From Trichomonas tenax (lineage: Eukaryota; Parabasalia; Trichomonadida; Trichomonadidae), in the NCBI GenBank assembly GCA_023091735.1, contig JALKBU010000225.1:1-58957 (forward strand): 58,957 bases of DNA, given 5' to 3'. The position numbers were made by a program, and so were the translations under genes. Of the stretch, positions 18,329 through 28,736 are shown piece after piece (within the stretch, counting starts at the first letter, position 1; every line of letters starts with the position of its first letter). The notes under the pieces were generated by a model. The model ran no database searches, was not told the origin of the DNA, and saw nothing but the letters and a program-made list of their open reading frames with translations.

Positions 18329-19459
18329 CAAAAAATGATAATGTAAAGTAAACAAATCGATAAACGTGCCGACCTCAATTTTTTGAAAGGTTTATTTTTG
18401 ATATTATAGAAATTATCTTTATTCAGATTTTTGAATATTTGTTAGAAAACCGAAAATATTTCTTAGAAAATTTGAATAAACTATCAAAATTTAAAAAGAT
18501 AATATCGGAATTTCGATATCTTCTGCATACATTACAGAATCAAAATATATAAGAATTGTTATCTGTCATTTTGTCGTGTAAACTATTTTGCTATTTTGTC
18601 ATTTTAAAATGAATAATTTGACACTGACATTGTTGACTCCTGATATTCTTATGACAAGGATACATCACATCCAAGTCAAAATAGAATAACTCGCAAGAAT
18701 ATGAGAAATCTGCAATTAATTTAAGTACTTCATCGACAATTTATGCAAACTCAACAGTTGTATGTAAAGTTAATATGAAGCAAATTTTCACTTATTCACT
18801 TTAGATTATCAGAATCATCTTTTGATTGCTAATATATTACTGATTTAATGTCTGAATGTTTATCTTAAGTGAATTCGTGCTAGCATTAAAGCAACTGATG
18901 AAGAAAGTACAGTAGACATCTGTTTTGCATATCATAACAGCAATTATGCTGTGATTTCTCCTTTAGCAAGTATCGAAACATGAGATAAAATAAGAAAAAT
19001 CTCCATTCCATTGTGCTGCTCATTTTAATAGACATAAACTGGCGGCGATAATTTCCAGTTTAACATGAAGTATTTTCATATCATTTGAGAGCCTGATTTT
19101 GTTTAACATTGTACTTCCTATATGAGAAAAATCAATTTTTCATTTGAAAATCTTTCATGCATCTGAATTCCACTTGAGCATTAGGAGACTTCAGAACACA
19201 TGCTGTAAAGCAATATATACTTCAATATCTCATTGAATAAATTGCTTCATTTTGTCCAATAATAAATGACATGTAAACAATTTCTGACATGTAAATAGGA
19301 AAATGTTCACTTTTATTTGTCACTTATCATACGTCAGAAAATGTAATGACTGTTGATTGGGGCTATTTTACAGGCATTTTAATGATGCCCAACATAGCCC
19401 AAATGATTGCATGCTAGAAAGGCAAACAACTTTCATGGATAACTTATCTACTTTCATGT
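18329..19459. other. Intergenic, no gene seen
   Basis: AT-rich, with several TGACATGTAAA-like words (TGTCGTGTAAA near 18573, TGACATGTAAA near 19267 and 19285) but no adjacent ORF they clearly serve, except possibly the decayed gene starting at 19460. Confidence 0.4.
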
Positions 19460-20330
19460 ATGATTGATTTTAATATCGGAATTATCTTTTTTGATCCGAA
19501 TTTTGGTGATGACGACAATCCGTTGCCAAATGTCACGTTAGGTATCATTGGTTTAGGTTTTGCGATTGCATTTTTATCAGTACCAATAGATCGTTTTTTC
19601 ACTGATTGTAAAGAAGAGCGAAACTGTTGTCATTTCACATGTTGGGAAATCATGGAATCTAAAAGACATGAAACAAAGTTTGTTAAATCATTAGCTTTAA
19701 ACAGGAAATATCCACCATTTATTTCCATTCATGGCGAAGCATACCACTTTGAACAGCGATCGCGCACATACACAACGCAGATTTGAAATACAGTTCAAAC
19801 TCGTACTGAATATTATCAAGAAAAAGTCACCCGCATCGTAGATGTGGATGTTCCTTATGAATCATGGCAGGATGAAACAGGCTCATTTCTTGTACCAAAG
19901 AACCAAATAATACATGCTAACTGCTTAACTAATGTTAAAATGGACAGTATCATAAGAAAAAAGTTTGACGATGAACATAAACGCGTTAAAAGGGAAATGG
20001 ATGAAGCGGATGTCCATTCAAATGTATTTGCGGAATTTAAATCTAATGGAATGGTAACACCATTTGCTGGCTATACAACAAAAAAGGAACCATTTATTAT
20101 TAAGTGGTACCAAAGAAACAGTGGAAAAATAATGTGGTTCTTTTTTGCATTTTTTGGATATTAAACGATACATTAATCATTTTGGACCTCTTCTGGTGTG
20201 AATCGCGATTATACATACACCAAAGCAATGTCTGGAAATCCTAATGAGTACAGATGTAAATATCTAGAATATGATGAGGAAAGTTTTAGAATATGTTTCC
20301 CAAAGAAACTACCAAAAGAAAGAAATGAAT
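19460..20330 (+). pseudogene. TMEM151-like membrane protein gene with three in-frame stops
   Basis: One continuous frame from ATG 19460 stays coding-like to about 20330 but is cut by TGA (19784-19786), TAA (20162-20164) and a second TAA at about 20174. Before the first stop are a hydrophobic segment (GIIGLGFAIAFLS), a cysteine/aromatic patch (NCCHFTCWEIMES) and HFEQRSRTYTTQI. After it are TRTEYYQEKVTRIVDVDV and a second membrane segment (IMWFFFAFFGY). The RSRTYTT/YQEKVTR pattern between membrane helices resembles TMEM151 proteins; moderate to weak confidence. Loss by point nonsense mutation with the frame otherwise intact suggests recent decay. The 3' end abuts the T tract of the next gene. 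Confidence 0.5.
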
Positions 20331-20374
20331 TAATTGTACATATTATATTATTAAAACATATTTTTATTTATTTA

Positions 20375-20400
20375 TTTTTTTTTTTTTTTTTTTTTTTTTT
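20375..20400 (-). repeat. Genomic poly(A) tract directly after a stop codon
   Basis: 26 consecutive T on the plus strand. On the minus strand the stop TAA of the kinase-ankyrin gene is followed without a gap by 24 further A, then TAAATAAATAAA. It looks like an inserted poly(A) tail. Confidence 0.8.
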
Positions 20401-22021
20401 AGCTATTTCCAGAATCTTTCTTACGATGAGTACGCTTCTTTGTGGACGAGGAAGAAATTGTTTGAGTTGATGGAATCTTTCTGGACTTGGCGCCTTGTTT
20501 AATAAGGTAGTTCTTCATTTCGTCTGTTGTTGCCCAGTCAAGTGGATCATATCCCATCTTATCCTTTAATGAAAGTTCGATGCCAGGAACGGCAACGAGC
20601 TCATAAACAACATCTGTCTTCGAAAATCTAACCGCTTCGTGGAGTGGAGAATATCCTTTCTGGTTTGTTGTGTTTGGATTAATTCCTTCTTGCTTGAGAA
20701 GATATTTAACGATCTTTATGTCGCCTTTCCTTGCAGTGACTTGAAGCGCTGTATCTCCATTCTCATTCTGTGTGTTGATATCAATGTTCTCTGCAATATA
20801 GCCAATGATTTTCTCTAATTCGCCATTGTTCGCTGCCTCAACGATTGCAACATTTGTAACTTTCGGCTTTCGAGACTGTTTGGAATGAGATTGAGTCGTT
20901 TTAACTTTATCTGTGACCTTCTTGATGTCTTCTGGAGATTCAACAACAACGATCTCACCACTCAACTGATTGATGAAGTTAATGGCATCGCGATCTCCAG
21001 CTTCTGCGTATGACTTAATTCTCGTCATACACAAATTCTTAATATAAGGAGATTCGTGTGAATAATAAAGGATACGAGAGATGTCGAATTTGCCGCGATC
21101 ATCGCCCAGAGCTTGGCAAGCAATGCCATTATCGTAATCAAGAACAGCACGAAGATATAAAATAATATTTTGATCGTTGATGTCTTCTTCGATAATGTTG
21201 GATATATTCATGCATAACATATCGAAGAGAGCAGATGCTGTTGGTCTTGCATCTGGATTTTGACTCCAACACTGCAAAATTATATCTTGAATGATTGGTG
21301 ATAATGTTGATGGTAATTCTGGACGCCACCCTGATGCAAATTTTATCACACATTCGATTGGATTAGTGAATTGGACGAAAGGATCCTGGTGGCAATAAAG
21401 TCTGTAAATCACTAAAGCGAATGAATAAATGTCGGATTTTGGTGAAACAACATATTCCTGTGTGATGTGCTCAGGCGAAAGATATAGAATTGAACCAACA
21501 TTCATGCACGGATTATGTGGATTATTATTTAATCTTGTGTAATAATAGTCTGTGATTATTGGATAGTAATTTCTATCGATCAAAATGTTTGATGGTTTGA
21601 TGTTTAAGTCGAAAATTCTCTGATTGTGTAAAAACTTCATTGCAGCAGCCAAACCAATTGTAATGAGGAGTTTTCTTGTGGCATTGGCGTTAACCATGTT
21701 TCTATCATCCAAAAATCCGTTTGGTGCGTAAGAAGAAACGATAATTGGGATCCCTTCGGATGTTGGAGCGCAAAAACCTTCTGTTGGGTTAATTGCGGGG
21801 TGCATTTGCATGATTGACTGATATACTTTGTTGTAGAGTATCTTTGGCTCATCTATTGACGATTCTAGAAGCATTTTAGCGTATTTGAACACAACTTGGT
21901 GTTTCGTTGTCTTTTCTTCCATCAAAACCACTCTGGAGAAGCCGCTGTTCGAAAGCTCGCGGATTTCCTGGTAATCTGATGGATCTATGAGGAACTTACG
22001 CTGTTCATCGGAAAGTTCCAT
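20399..22021 (-). CDS. TKL-type pseudokinase with C-terminal ankyrin repeats
   Basis: A 540-aa protein. Residues about 18-270 are a protein kinase fold: glycine loop NSGFSRVV (25-32), ATP lysine K46 in VVFKYAK, then FDLNIKPSN where HRDLKPxN is expected, so the catalytic Asp is Asn140. The DFG motif reads DYY (158-160), while SPEH stands for APE. Residues about 390-520 hold three to four ankyrin repeats (NGDTALQVTARKGDIKIVKY, then QKGYSPLHEAVRFSKTDVV). Kinase-ankyrin fusions are a large family in trichomonads. Loss of the catalytic Asp and DFG Gly predicts a pseudokinase scaffold. ATG at 22021 follows TTACATCAAAAAA, Initiator-like. A poly(A) tract follows the stop directly. Confidence 0.85.
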   Translation of the reverse strand: MELSDEQRKFLIDPSDYQEIRELSNSGFSRVVLMEEKTTKHQVVFKYAKMLLESSIDEPKILYNKVYQSIMQMHPAINPTEGFCAPTSEGIPIIVSSYAPNGFLDDRNMVNANATRKLLITIGLAAAMKFLHNQRIFDLNIKPSNILIDRNYYPIITDYYYTRLNNNPHNPCMNVGSILYLSPEHITQEYVVSPKSDIYSFALVIYRLYCHQDPFVQFTNPIECVIKFASGWRPELPSTLSPIIQDIILQCWSQNPDARPTASALFDMLCMNISNIIEEDINDQNIILYLRAVLDYDNGIACQALGDDRGKFDISRILYYSHESPYIKNLCMTRIKSYAEAGDRDAINFINQLSGEIVVVESPEDIKKVTDKVKTTQSHSKQSRKPKVTNVAIVEAANNGELEKIIGYIAENIDINTQNENGDTALQVTARKGDIKIVKYLLKQEGINPNTTNQKGYSPLHEAVRFSKTDVVYELVAVPGIELSLKDKMGYDPLDWATTDEMKNYLIKQGAKSRKIPSTQTISSSSTKKRTHRKKDSGNS

Positions 22022-22821
22022 TTTTTTGATGTAACAGCTTTTCTGTTTTGTAAACTAATTTTGTCAGAAATTCTTTTTTGACATTTTACGTTGGCATTAT
22101 TCTTATATCATTTTAAACTCTTTTCCTCTTCAAATTCAGCATTTAACATTTAATGGATACAACCTGTAGTCAAAATCCTGTCTATATGGGAAATGTGGTA
22201 ACAAATTTATTTTAATTAATCAAAACAATTAATATAAATTGATATATAGGCAAATACTCAAAAATATATTTTAAAAAATTATTTTTATAGATTTTTGTAT
22301 GCATTACAATACTCTATATTCATTTCAAATTTCCTGATCAAATTTGAAACAGTGTTATGGTACTGTTTTTGTCTGGTTATCTTTTCTAGATAATTCTAAA
22401 TCTAATTTTTATTAAGTTGAGCTTTAATTCAGTCTTCAATGTATTTTTGCAAATTGAATATCAATCTTACTATATTGTTCTAAATATTGTCCAACATTGC
22501 ATTGCAATCATCCTAGTAGAAGTATAGGTCTAATTAAACTACTCTTTTACTGTCGCTTTTCACTGATGAGAAATAATTTTTTGTCTTTTAGCGTTTTATG
22601 TTATGTTTGATACATATAATTCCTCTTTTTAGTATTGTGGTGAATCAAGTACGCTTGTTACTATCCAGACTGTATCTCACTTTTTGAGAATCGACCCTCA
22701 TCCTCCTTTATGGATTAACATTCATATCTCAATGAATAACAAGCGAAATGGGTGGAGTTCACTTTATTTATCAATTGAGAGATAACGGATGACTATCATA
22801 ATTACAAAAATAAATTGAATT
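22022..22821. other. Intergenic
   Basis: AT-rich. Only the part beside 22021 (TTTCTGACAAAATTAG on the coding strand) looks promoter-like. Degraded sequence before 22822 could be the missing N-terminal part of the glycine-rich gene, but no frame is convincing. Confidence 0.4.
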
Positions 22822-23846
22822 ATGTTATTTTTCATCTGCCTCCAGCACAATTACTTAGGGAAAAATGAAACCGGATGCTTAGGTCCAGGTCATTACACAA
22901 TCAAATGCTATGGTGCTTCAGGAGGCGATGCAAATCCTGGATCATCTTATTCATTTCCATTTAGAAAGGGAGGAGCAGGAAGTTGTAACGCAGCAACAAT
23001 TAATGTCACTGATGGCATCAATTACATTGTAAAAGTTGGCCAAAAACCGATAAACAGAAGTGGAGGAAGAGCACAAATAGCATACGAATACCATGGATTT
23101 ACACAACGAGGCGGTGGCGGTTCCACAAAGGTTTACTTCAATAACCAATTAAAAATGATATCTGCGGGTGGAGGAAGCGGACATTCAGGAGAATACGCGT
23201 GTGAAGGTGCCCCTGGTGGTGGCCTTAACTATAACTACAAAGTAGCAAACGACGATAATAATGCACCAATTAAAAATTTCGAACTCTGAAATAATCCCAA
23301 TTTTAAAGGATAAGGTGCGAGTGATTATTCATGTGGAGGTGTAGGCTACTACGGAGGACTTGGAGGCTATTATAGTACTCGTGATGGAGTAATACGAAGA
23401 ATTGGACAAAGTGGAACTTCATGAGTTGACACTTCTTTCTTCATCAGTTCCACAACATCTGATGGATTGTCAACTGATGCAAACCCCGGAAATGGTAAAG
23501 TTATAATTAATCTTGATCATATTTGCCCCAATCACTGTTTGTATTGTGACTACACAAAGTTTTATAGGTGTGAACGTGGACACAACACTGATGGGGTCAA
23601 TTGCTTCCCTCCAAGAACTCCTTTGATGTCTCCTAAAAGAACTTCAATTAAAACACATGCCACAACACCACCTATTACTCCACGAACCACACCTTCAAGC
23701 ACACTTTTATGACTCCTTATACAACGCCTTCTTCAACACCAGCAACAACACCTTCAAATACAATTCAGGCAACACCAAAAATAAGAACGCAGTCATTCCG
23801 ACAGTTCCTTGAACTGAGGGTTAAACTTAGACGAAATAATCTTTAG
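22822..23846 (+). pseudogene. Glycine-rich (ALK-like) surface protein gene, decayed
   Basis: One frame from 22822 to 23712 reads through a glycine-rich region (YTIKCYGASGGDANPGSS, TQRGGGGSTKVYFNN, ISAGGGSGHSGEYACEGAPG) but is cut by TGA (23287-23289), TAA (23311-23313) and TGA (near 23424). After the third stop come NPGNGKVIINLDHICPNHC and CDYTKFYRCERGHNTDGVNC, a cysteine module, then Thr/Pro repeats (TTPPITPRTTPSST) that continue after a frameshift near 23708 to TAG at 23844. The order of glycine-rich domain, cysteine module and T/P stalk is typical of a surface protein; the glycine-rich part resembles the ALK/LTK ectodomain fold. No membrane helix remains. Confidence 0.6.
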
Positions 23847-24117
23847 TATATATTTTAGAATTTTGTTTGCAATAATAAATGTTTGTATAAATATATTTAT
23901 CATAGCAATCTGATGATAGTGCAATATAGATATAAGATGAAATCAAAATTAATCATGAATATATAAAATCAAATCTCAAAAAAAGCCTTTATTGAGCGGT
24001 ATTTCATTTTATAACTAATGTAAAATCAATTGCTAATGTGAGAGGCATAATTTCGAAAGATATATAAAACTTAAAAAATAATATCAACAAACAGATGTGT
24101 TTACAAAGTGGAAAGCA

Positions 24118-24657
24118 TTACATAGATGTAAGAAGCATATTTGCAGCGCGCTCAATATCAAAATTATAAGCGCGAAGAGTTCTTTTGCAATCTTCTTCCG
24201 CGAATCCCATTTCCATGAGGTTTGCCACCAATTCGCTGAAGTTCGGTGGGTCAGCGAAAGTGTACTCTTTGTCTTTCTTACGGCGGCTTTGTCTTGGAAC
24301 TTCTAAAGTTTCTTCCAATAATTCTGGATTAATTGCGATCTGTGGAACAGCTTTATCCTGTTTCGGTGGCGGCTGTGGTGCTTCAACGATTGGAGGCGTG
24401 ATTTTCACATCTGGATCGAGTGGAACGAGTTTTGGGCGCTTCAAATTATGTATAACGATGAAAGAATTCTCAGTGTAATCTAAATCCTTGATTTTATCTG
24501 TATCTTCCAAGATTTTCGATCCAAAAATAAATTGAACATCATCTGTTTCGATTTTTCTTTGTTCCTTTATCTTCGCTTTTGCATCTGCGACGGTTTCTTC
24601 CGGTTCCATTTCGATTGTAAATGAATAACTCGTAAAAGTTCGAAAAACAATTTTCAT
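24118..24657 (-). CDS. UBL-UBA protein, Rad23/ubiquilin-like shuttle
   Basis: The frame from MKIVFRTFTSYSF (ATG 24655-24657) gives 179 aa; an ATG six codons upstream (24675) is also possible. Residues 1-75 are a ubiquitin-like domain (FTIEMEPEETVADAKAKIKE, then FGSKILEDTDKIKDLDY). A proline-rich linker follows, then a C-terminal UBA domain of about 40 residues (LVANLMEMGFAEEDCKRTL then AYNFDIERAANMLL). This is the Rad23-type layout but with only one UBA and no XPC-binding segment, so it is shorter than classical Rad23 (about 350-400 aa). Likely role: delivering ubiquitylated proteins to the proteasome or aiding nucleotide excision repair. Confidence 0.8.
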   Translation of the reverse strand: MKIVFRTFTSYSFTIEMEPEETVADAKAKIKEQRKIETDDVQFIFGSKILEDTDKIKDLDYTENSFIVIHNLKRPKLVPLDPDVKITPPIVEAPQPPPKQDKAVPQIAINPELLEETLEVPRQSRRKKDKEYTFADPPNFSELVANLMEMGFAEEDCKRTLRAYNFDIERAANMLLTSM

Positions 24658-24942
24658 TTTTGTCACTTTTTGCATTAAAGATTACTGAAAATATCGCATC
24701 TGCTAGCGCATAGTTTCACTTTTTGTAATTAATTATGCCAAAAATATTTTTAATCTTTGAAATCTTTTCAATTTTATTGCTTTTTCATCACCAAGCTTTA
24801 ACAAACAATCTCCAAAATGCAAATTTAATACAATAATAAATGGTTGAATGATTGATTCAAACAAGTATTTTGATTTAATAATATTAACAAATATATATAA
24901 CATTTAACACGTATAAATCCAAATTCTATCTGAATTTATTGC

Positions 24943-27489
24943 TTACGTGAAGTTCTGAGGGAATTTGTTTCTTAATTCAAATAATCCGTCAACGCTGCAT
25001 TTAACAATTGCATTTGTCACTAGTTCAGGAATATTATAGATATGGAGTGGTCCGCTGAAGTCAATTTTCAGCATAAGAAGATATTCATCACTAAATTTAT
25101 CACCATTTTCGGTGATGTAATTTTCTCGATCTTCTTCCTCCCAAGCGAGCCATTTATTCCTCTGGTTAACAGCTGTCAATATGGAAGGTATTATGGCATC
25201 AGCTGATGCACCATTGTCGATCATTTTCATCAAGAAAACTGCAAATAATGTGCAATCTTGATCATCGATGCAAAAATCATTCATTATTAAATTGCTGATT
25301 GCAACGAAAGCTTCTTCAGGAACTGCAACATTCCTTGCAATGTAGAGAACTGCCCAGAGCTGCATAACACACATTTTCTCGAGATCTTTGAGACCTTTAA
25401 ACTTTGCAAATGATTCATGAACAAATTGTAAAACAGGATCTAAATTAACTTGATCATCAACTAAAATGATCCAATATATCAGTGTTGAAATAGCTCTCGT
25501 GCTTGTTGACCCATTCGTTGTCTCTATCATGTATTCCATGAATATGTTGATCAAGTCTGCAGAGAGATTAAAATCGGAGAATTTAACTGATTCTGATAAA
25601 CATTTCGACATTAAATGAAGAAATGTGTAAATGACTTGATCAATGCAATCAAATAGAATGCTGTTCTCATGCAAGTTCTTCATCAAAATGGCAAGAATAT
25701 CAGAGATTCTCTGTGAATTTGTTAAAAATATTGATTGAATCATAATCAATATTTCTTCAATAAAATCAGTTTCATCAGAACTCAATGTTTGTTGAATTAA
25801 TTGCATAACAAAATCAGTAACATAGTTATGGCCTACTTGAGGTGTATTTTTAATGAGTATTGTTATTATTTTGATGCATCCTTTCATCAGTTCTTGATTT
25901 TCTTCCGAATCTTGCAATTCGAGATAATCATGAATTGCGCTTAATATTTCTTGTGATTTTCTCTCCATGACACTTGGAAGAATGTCACAAATTAATCTCA
26001 AACACTTCATTGGTTCATCAGAATACGATGTGCCAATAGATCTTATCAGTCCATCAATCGCTTCTGACTCTGGATTGATATCAAGTTTGATTAATTTATA
26101 CATTAATTTCGATGATGCGATTGTTAAAATCGAATAATTTTCATCTAAAAATCGAGGAATAACATTCATCATTATCTCTGAAAGGTCGTTGAGAGGGAAG
26201 CACTTAACAGTGGCTACTAATAAAAATAACTGTGAAGCAGCTGTGAGATATGTGTTTGGATCTTTTGGATCAACTTTGAAGTTTGGATCTGCAATTGGTG
26301 CAACAGCCTTTGAAACCCATTGAACTAATACATCAGTGCCGCCTTCTTTACCTGCAATTATCTTCGCGCAGTGCGCTATCTGGCGACAAAGAACTTCACT
26401 TGGCTCTAAACTCACTAAGTATTCTAAACAAGAATCATATCTAGAAACAATGTAATGAATAATTGAACGTGCAAACATTAGTGGTGTTTCACCTGATTCT
26501 GTTGCATATACTGATGAATAAAACGTTGTTGGATTAACCATTAAATCATTTCTATCTAACTGCGAAGGTTCTGCTGCTGCTAGAAAGAGATTTATTAAAC
26601 TATTCTCTTCAGGAATCAAATGTTTGAGATAATAAATTATATACAAAATTGATTCCAATAAAATGTTCGAAACGGTGCGTTTTTGGATATACACATCGAG
26701 GAGATGCAGAAATGCCCCGAAAAACTCAATTTTAATCGGTTCTGTGTATTCATTGAGCAATTGAATTCGAAATATTTGATGTAAAAATCTAATGCTTGAC
26801 GCAACTATCAATGGATGTGGTTGGTCATCAGAACAAAAACTTTCTATGATACACTTGCAATACTCTAAAAATGGAGATAATTCATTCGGATCTGGTTGAA
26901 CACCATCGAAAAGGATATAAAATGATTGTAAGATTTCATCTAATATGACAGATCCATCTTCTGACTTCCTAATATCAATACTTTGCACTAAAGGAATCGC
27001 GATTTCCATAAATTTTGGATAAATTTCAGCGAGATCGAGTATTTCTTCTTGTGCCACTACTTTGTAGTTACGAATTATAGCATGCATAACAACAATGTAA
27101 CCTCTTGCTTGTTGAATTGATAACTCTGCGGGATTTGATAAAAGATTTAAGATCGATAATAGGTGGTTATCGCATACCCTTGGGCATGCGATATCATTTT
27201 TAATGTAACTAGCGAAGAAATCTGCAAGATTTATGATGGTCAATTTATTTTCTATTAAAGAATAAAACATTTCCTTATGTGATGGATCGAAGTTTCCCCA
27301 GTGATTTGAAATCCATGTCTTAAAAAGCCCAATAAACGAAACTTTTAACTTTTCATTTGCAATTATTGGATTTTCCGACGCAAATGTATTGAAAAACATC
27401 TCTCCTGAGTCAAAACTTTCCGAAATATGTTGAAATGCTTCGGTTGCTTCTTGCGTTTCTGGATTTTGCAAAAATTGAATTAAATCCAT
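24943..27489 (-). CDS. HEAT-repeat importin-beta/exportin-like protein
   Basis: An 848-aa all-helical protein without membrane segments. The N-terminus (MDLIQFLQNPETQEATEAFQ, then NPIIANEKLKVSFIGLFKTW) fits the importin-beta N-terminal pattern. The rest consists of paired helices with periodic hydrophobics throughout, as in karyopherins such as importin-7/8, CAS or exportins. It ends FELRNKFPQNFT. Karyopherins carry cargo through nuclear pores with Ran; which cargo cannot be told from sequence alone. The ATG at 27489 is preceded by TTTTTTCAA, an Initiator-like TCA. Alternative: another HEAT scaffold protein. Confidence 0.55.
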   Translation of the reverse strand: MDLIQFLQNPETQEATEAFQHISESFDSGEMFFNTFASENPIIANEKLKVSFIGLFKTWISNHWGNFDPSHKEMFYSLIENKLTIINLADFFASYIKNDIACPRVCDNHLLSILNLLSNPAELSIQQARGYIVVMHAIIRNYKVVAQEEILDLAEIYPKFMEIAIPLVQSIDIRKSEDGSVILDEILQSFYILFDGVQPDPNELSPFLEYCKCIIESFCSDDQPHPLIVASSIRFLHQIFRIQLLNEYTEPIKIEFFGAFLHLLDVYIQKRTVSNILLESILYIIYYLKHLIPEENSLINLFLAAAEPSQLDRNDLMVNPTTFYSSVYATESGETPLMFARSIIHYIVSRYDSCLEYLVSLEPSEVLCRQIAHCAKIIAGKEGGTDVLVQWVSKAVAPIADPNFKVDPKDPNTYLTAASQLFLLVATVKCFPLNDLSEIMMNVIPRFLDENYSILTIASSKLMYKLIKLDINPESEAIDGLIRSIGTSYSDEPMKCLRLICDILPSVMERKSQEILSAIHDYLELQDSEENQELMKGCIKIITILIKNTPQVGHNYVTDFVMQLIQQTLSSDETDFIEEILIMIQSIFLTNSQRISDILAILMKNLHENSILFDCIDQVIYTFLHLMSKCLSESVKFSDFNLSADLINIFMEYMIETTNGSTSTRAISTLIYWIILVDDQVNLDPVLQFVHESFAKFKGLKDLEKMCVMQLWAVLYIARNVAVPEEAFVAISNLIMNDFCIDDQDCTLFAVFLMKMIDNGASADAIIPSILTAVNQRNKWLAWEEEDRENYITENGDKFSDEYLLMLKIDFSGPLHIYNIPELVTNAIVKCSVDGLFELRNKFPQNFT

Positions 27490-27534
27490 TTGAAAAAATA
27501 ACTCAAATTAATAGACAAACAACAAACATTTTAT

Positions 27535-28293
27535 TCATTCTTCATCATCCCCTTGTATTTGGTTTCTTAATTCAACTAAATCTCTCCAAATCAAAGATTC
27601 TTTGCATGATGGGCAAACTCCTCTTGTCGGAATCAAAGCTGTTCCAGCTGATGGCGACTGTGATATCAGTCTCAACGCCATACATCGAAGATGCATCAAA
27701 GTGCCACAAAATGGACAAACAACCCAATTCAAGCCTTTTGGTGCTTCATTTTTGTTGCACAGTGGGCAAGGAGTGCTTCCCCACTCACCAGGATCCGGAT
27801 ATGAATGAGAATCGATTGGTAAATCATTTATACTTCCAAGTTCAACTTTAATGTGTTCAGAAAGCTTTGGTTCTTTGAGCAGCATCTCATAAACATCTTT
27901 ACACTGAACACAAATTCTTAAAGATAATCGATTCCACTGAGGAGACATTAACATTTCCTTTAGAATCATTAAATTCGTGTTGTATTTGCGTGGTCCGCCT
28001 TCTCTTTTGTAGAATTCTTCGAAATTAATATGCTTCAATGATTTTGCTTCAGTAGGATGCTGCCAAGTCCACTCAAACTTCAATGCAAGCTTTTTTGTTG
28101 GGAATCCCCACACAACTAGCGTCATTTCCCATGGCCTCATCGTGTGTGTTTTAAATGCGCCGCCAACTCTCGCTCCATTGTGCTGTTTGATACGTCTTGG
28201 TGGATTGACAGTGAAGCCTATGTAGCAGTGTGTTTTATATTTAGGGTTTTGGCTCCTCAATATGTAGCAGCCAGCGAAATTATCTTTCTCCAA
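27535..28293 (-). CDS. SLX1: SLX1-like GIY-YIG structure-specific endonuclease subunit (start not ATG)
   Basis: GCYILRSQNPKYKTHCYIG (residues about 8-26) then VNPPRRIKQHNG is the GIY-YIG nuclease core in its SLX1 form; the catalytic Tyr, Arg (RRIKQHN) and downstream Glu (FEWTWQHP) are present. The C-terminal half holds the SLX1 RING/PHD-type zinc module (CVQCKDVYE, then CPLCNKNE, CPFCGTLMHLRC, CPSCKESL). SLX1 with SLX4 cuts Holliday junctions and flaps. Homology begins at a TTG (28291-28293) preceded by an Initiator-like TCATAAATTT; the frame has an upstream TAA and no ATG before the nuclease motif. ATG 28305-28307 is in another frame. Ends in TGA. Confidence 0.85.
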   Translation of the reverse strand: MEKDNFAGCYILRSQNPKYKTHCYIGFTVNPPRRIKQHNGARVGGAFKTHTMRPWEMTLVVWGFPTKKLALKFEWTWQHPTEAKSLKHINFEEFYKREGGPRKYNTNLMILKEMLMSPQWNRLSLRICVQCKDVYEMLLKEPKLSEHIKVELGSINDLPIDSHSYPDPGEWGSTPCPLCNKNEAPKGLNWVVCPFCGTLMHLRCMALRLISQSPSAGTALIPTRGVCPSCKESLIWRDLVELRNQIQGDDEE

Positions 28294-28307
28294 AATTTAT
28301 GACGCAT

Positions 28308-28736
28308 TTCATCTCACATTTGTCATTTTACTTGTCAGATGCTCTCTATTAGTTTTTCACAGATTTTGAGAGCTGACAGTGAAGATTTCTCTCTAGCTAT
28401 TGGAATACTTACCATCCATTACTGCATTTTTTAGCGTATTATTCTGGGAATATTAGATTTAATAAGAGATTGAAATTTTATCATAAAGGACATAATATGA
28501 GGAATTTAAAGAAATGAAGACTTTAAGGAATAATTGCTTTTATGCTACGAAAATCCAAGAATTAGTACTAGTAATCATATTGAAAGCACAAATAATTAAG
28601 GGAGGGGCAATAGAATCAGCATACGAAGTTACAAAAGAATATCAAGCAATAATGAAGCTAGCGCCAAGATGAAAGATACTTTTCCTATATTTATTTTTCC
28701 ATTTTAACAAGGAAAAAATTAATTACCGTGGAAATT
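28308..28736. other. Intergenic with a 52-codon coding-like fragment
   Basis: The plus strand at 28514-28672 encodes a 52-aa helical peptide (MKTLRNNCFYATKIQELVLV onward) that stands out from the surrounding AT-rich DNA. It could be the remnant of a transposon or host gene. Otherwise only the SLX1 promoter region (CTGACAAGTAAAATGACAA on the coding strand) is noted. Confidence 0.35.
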
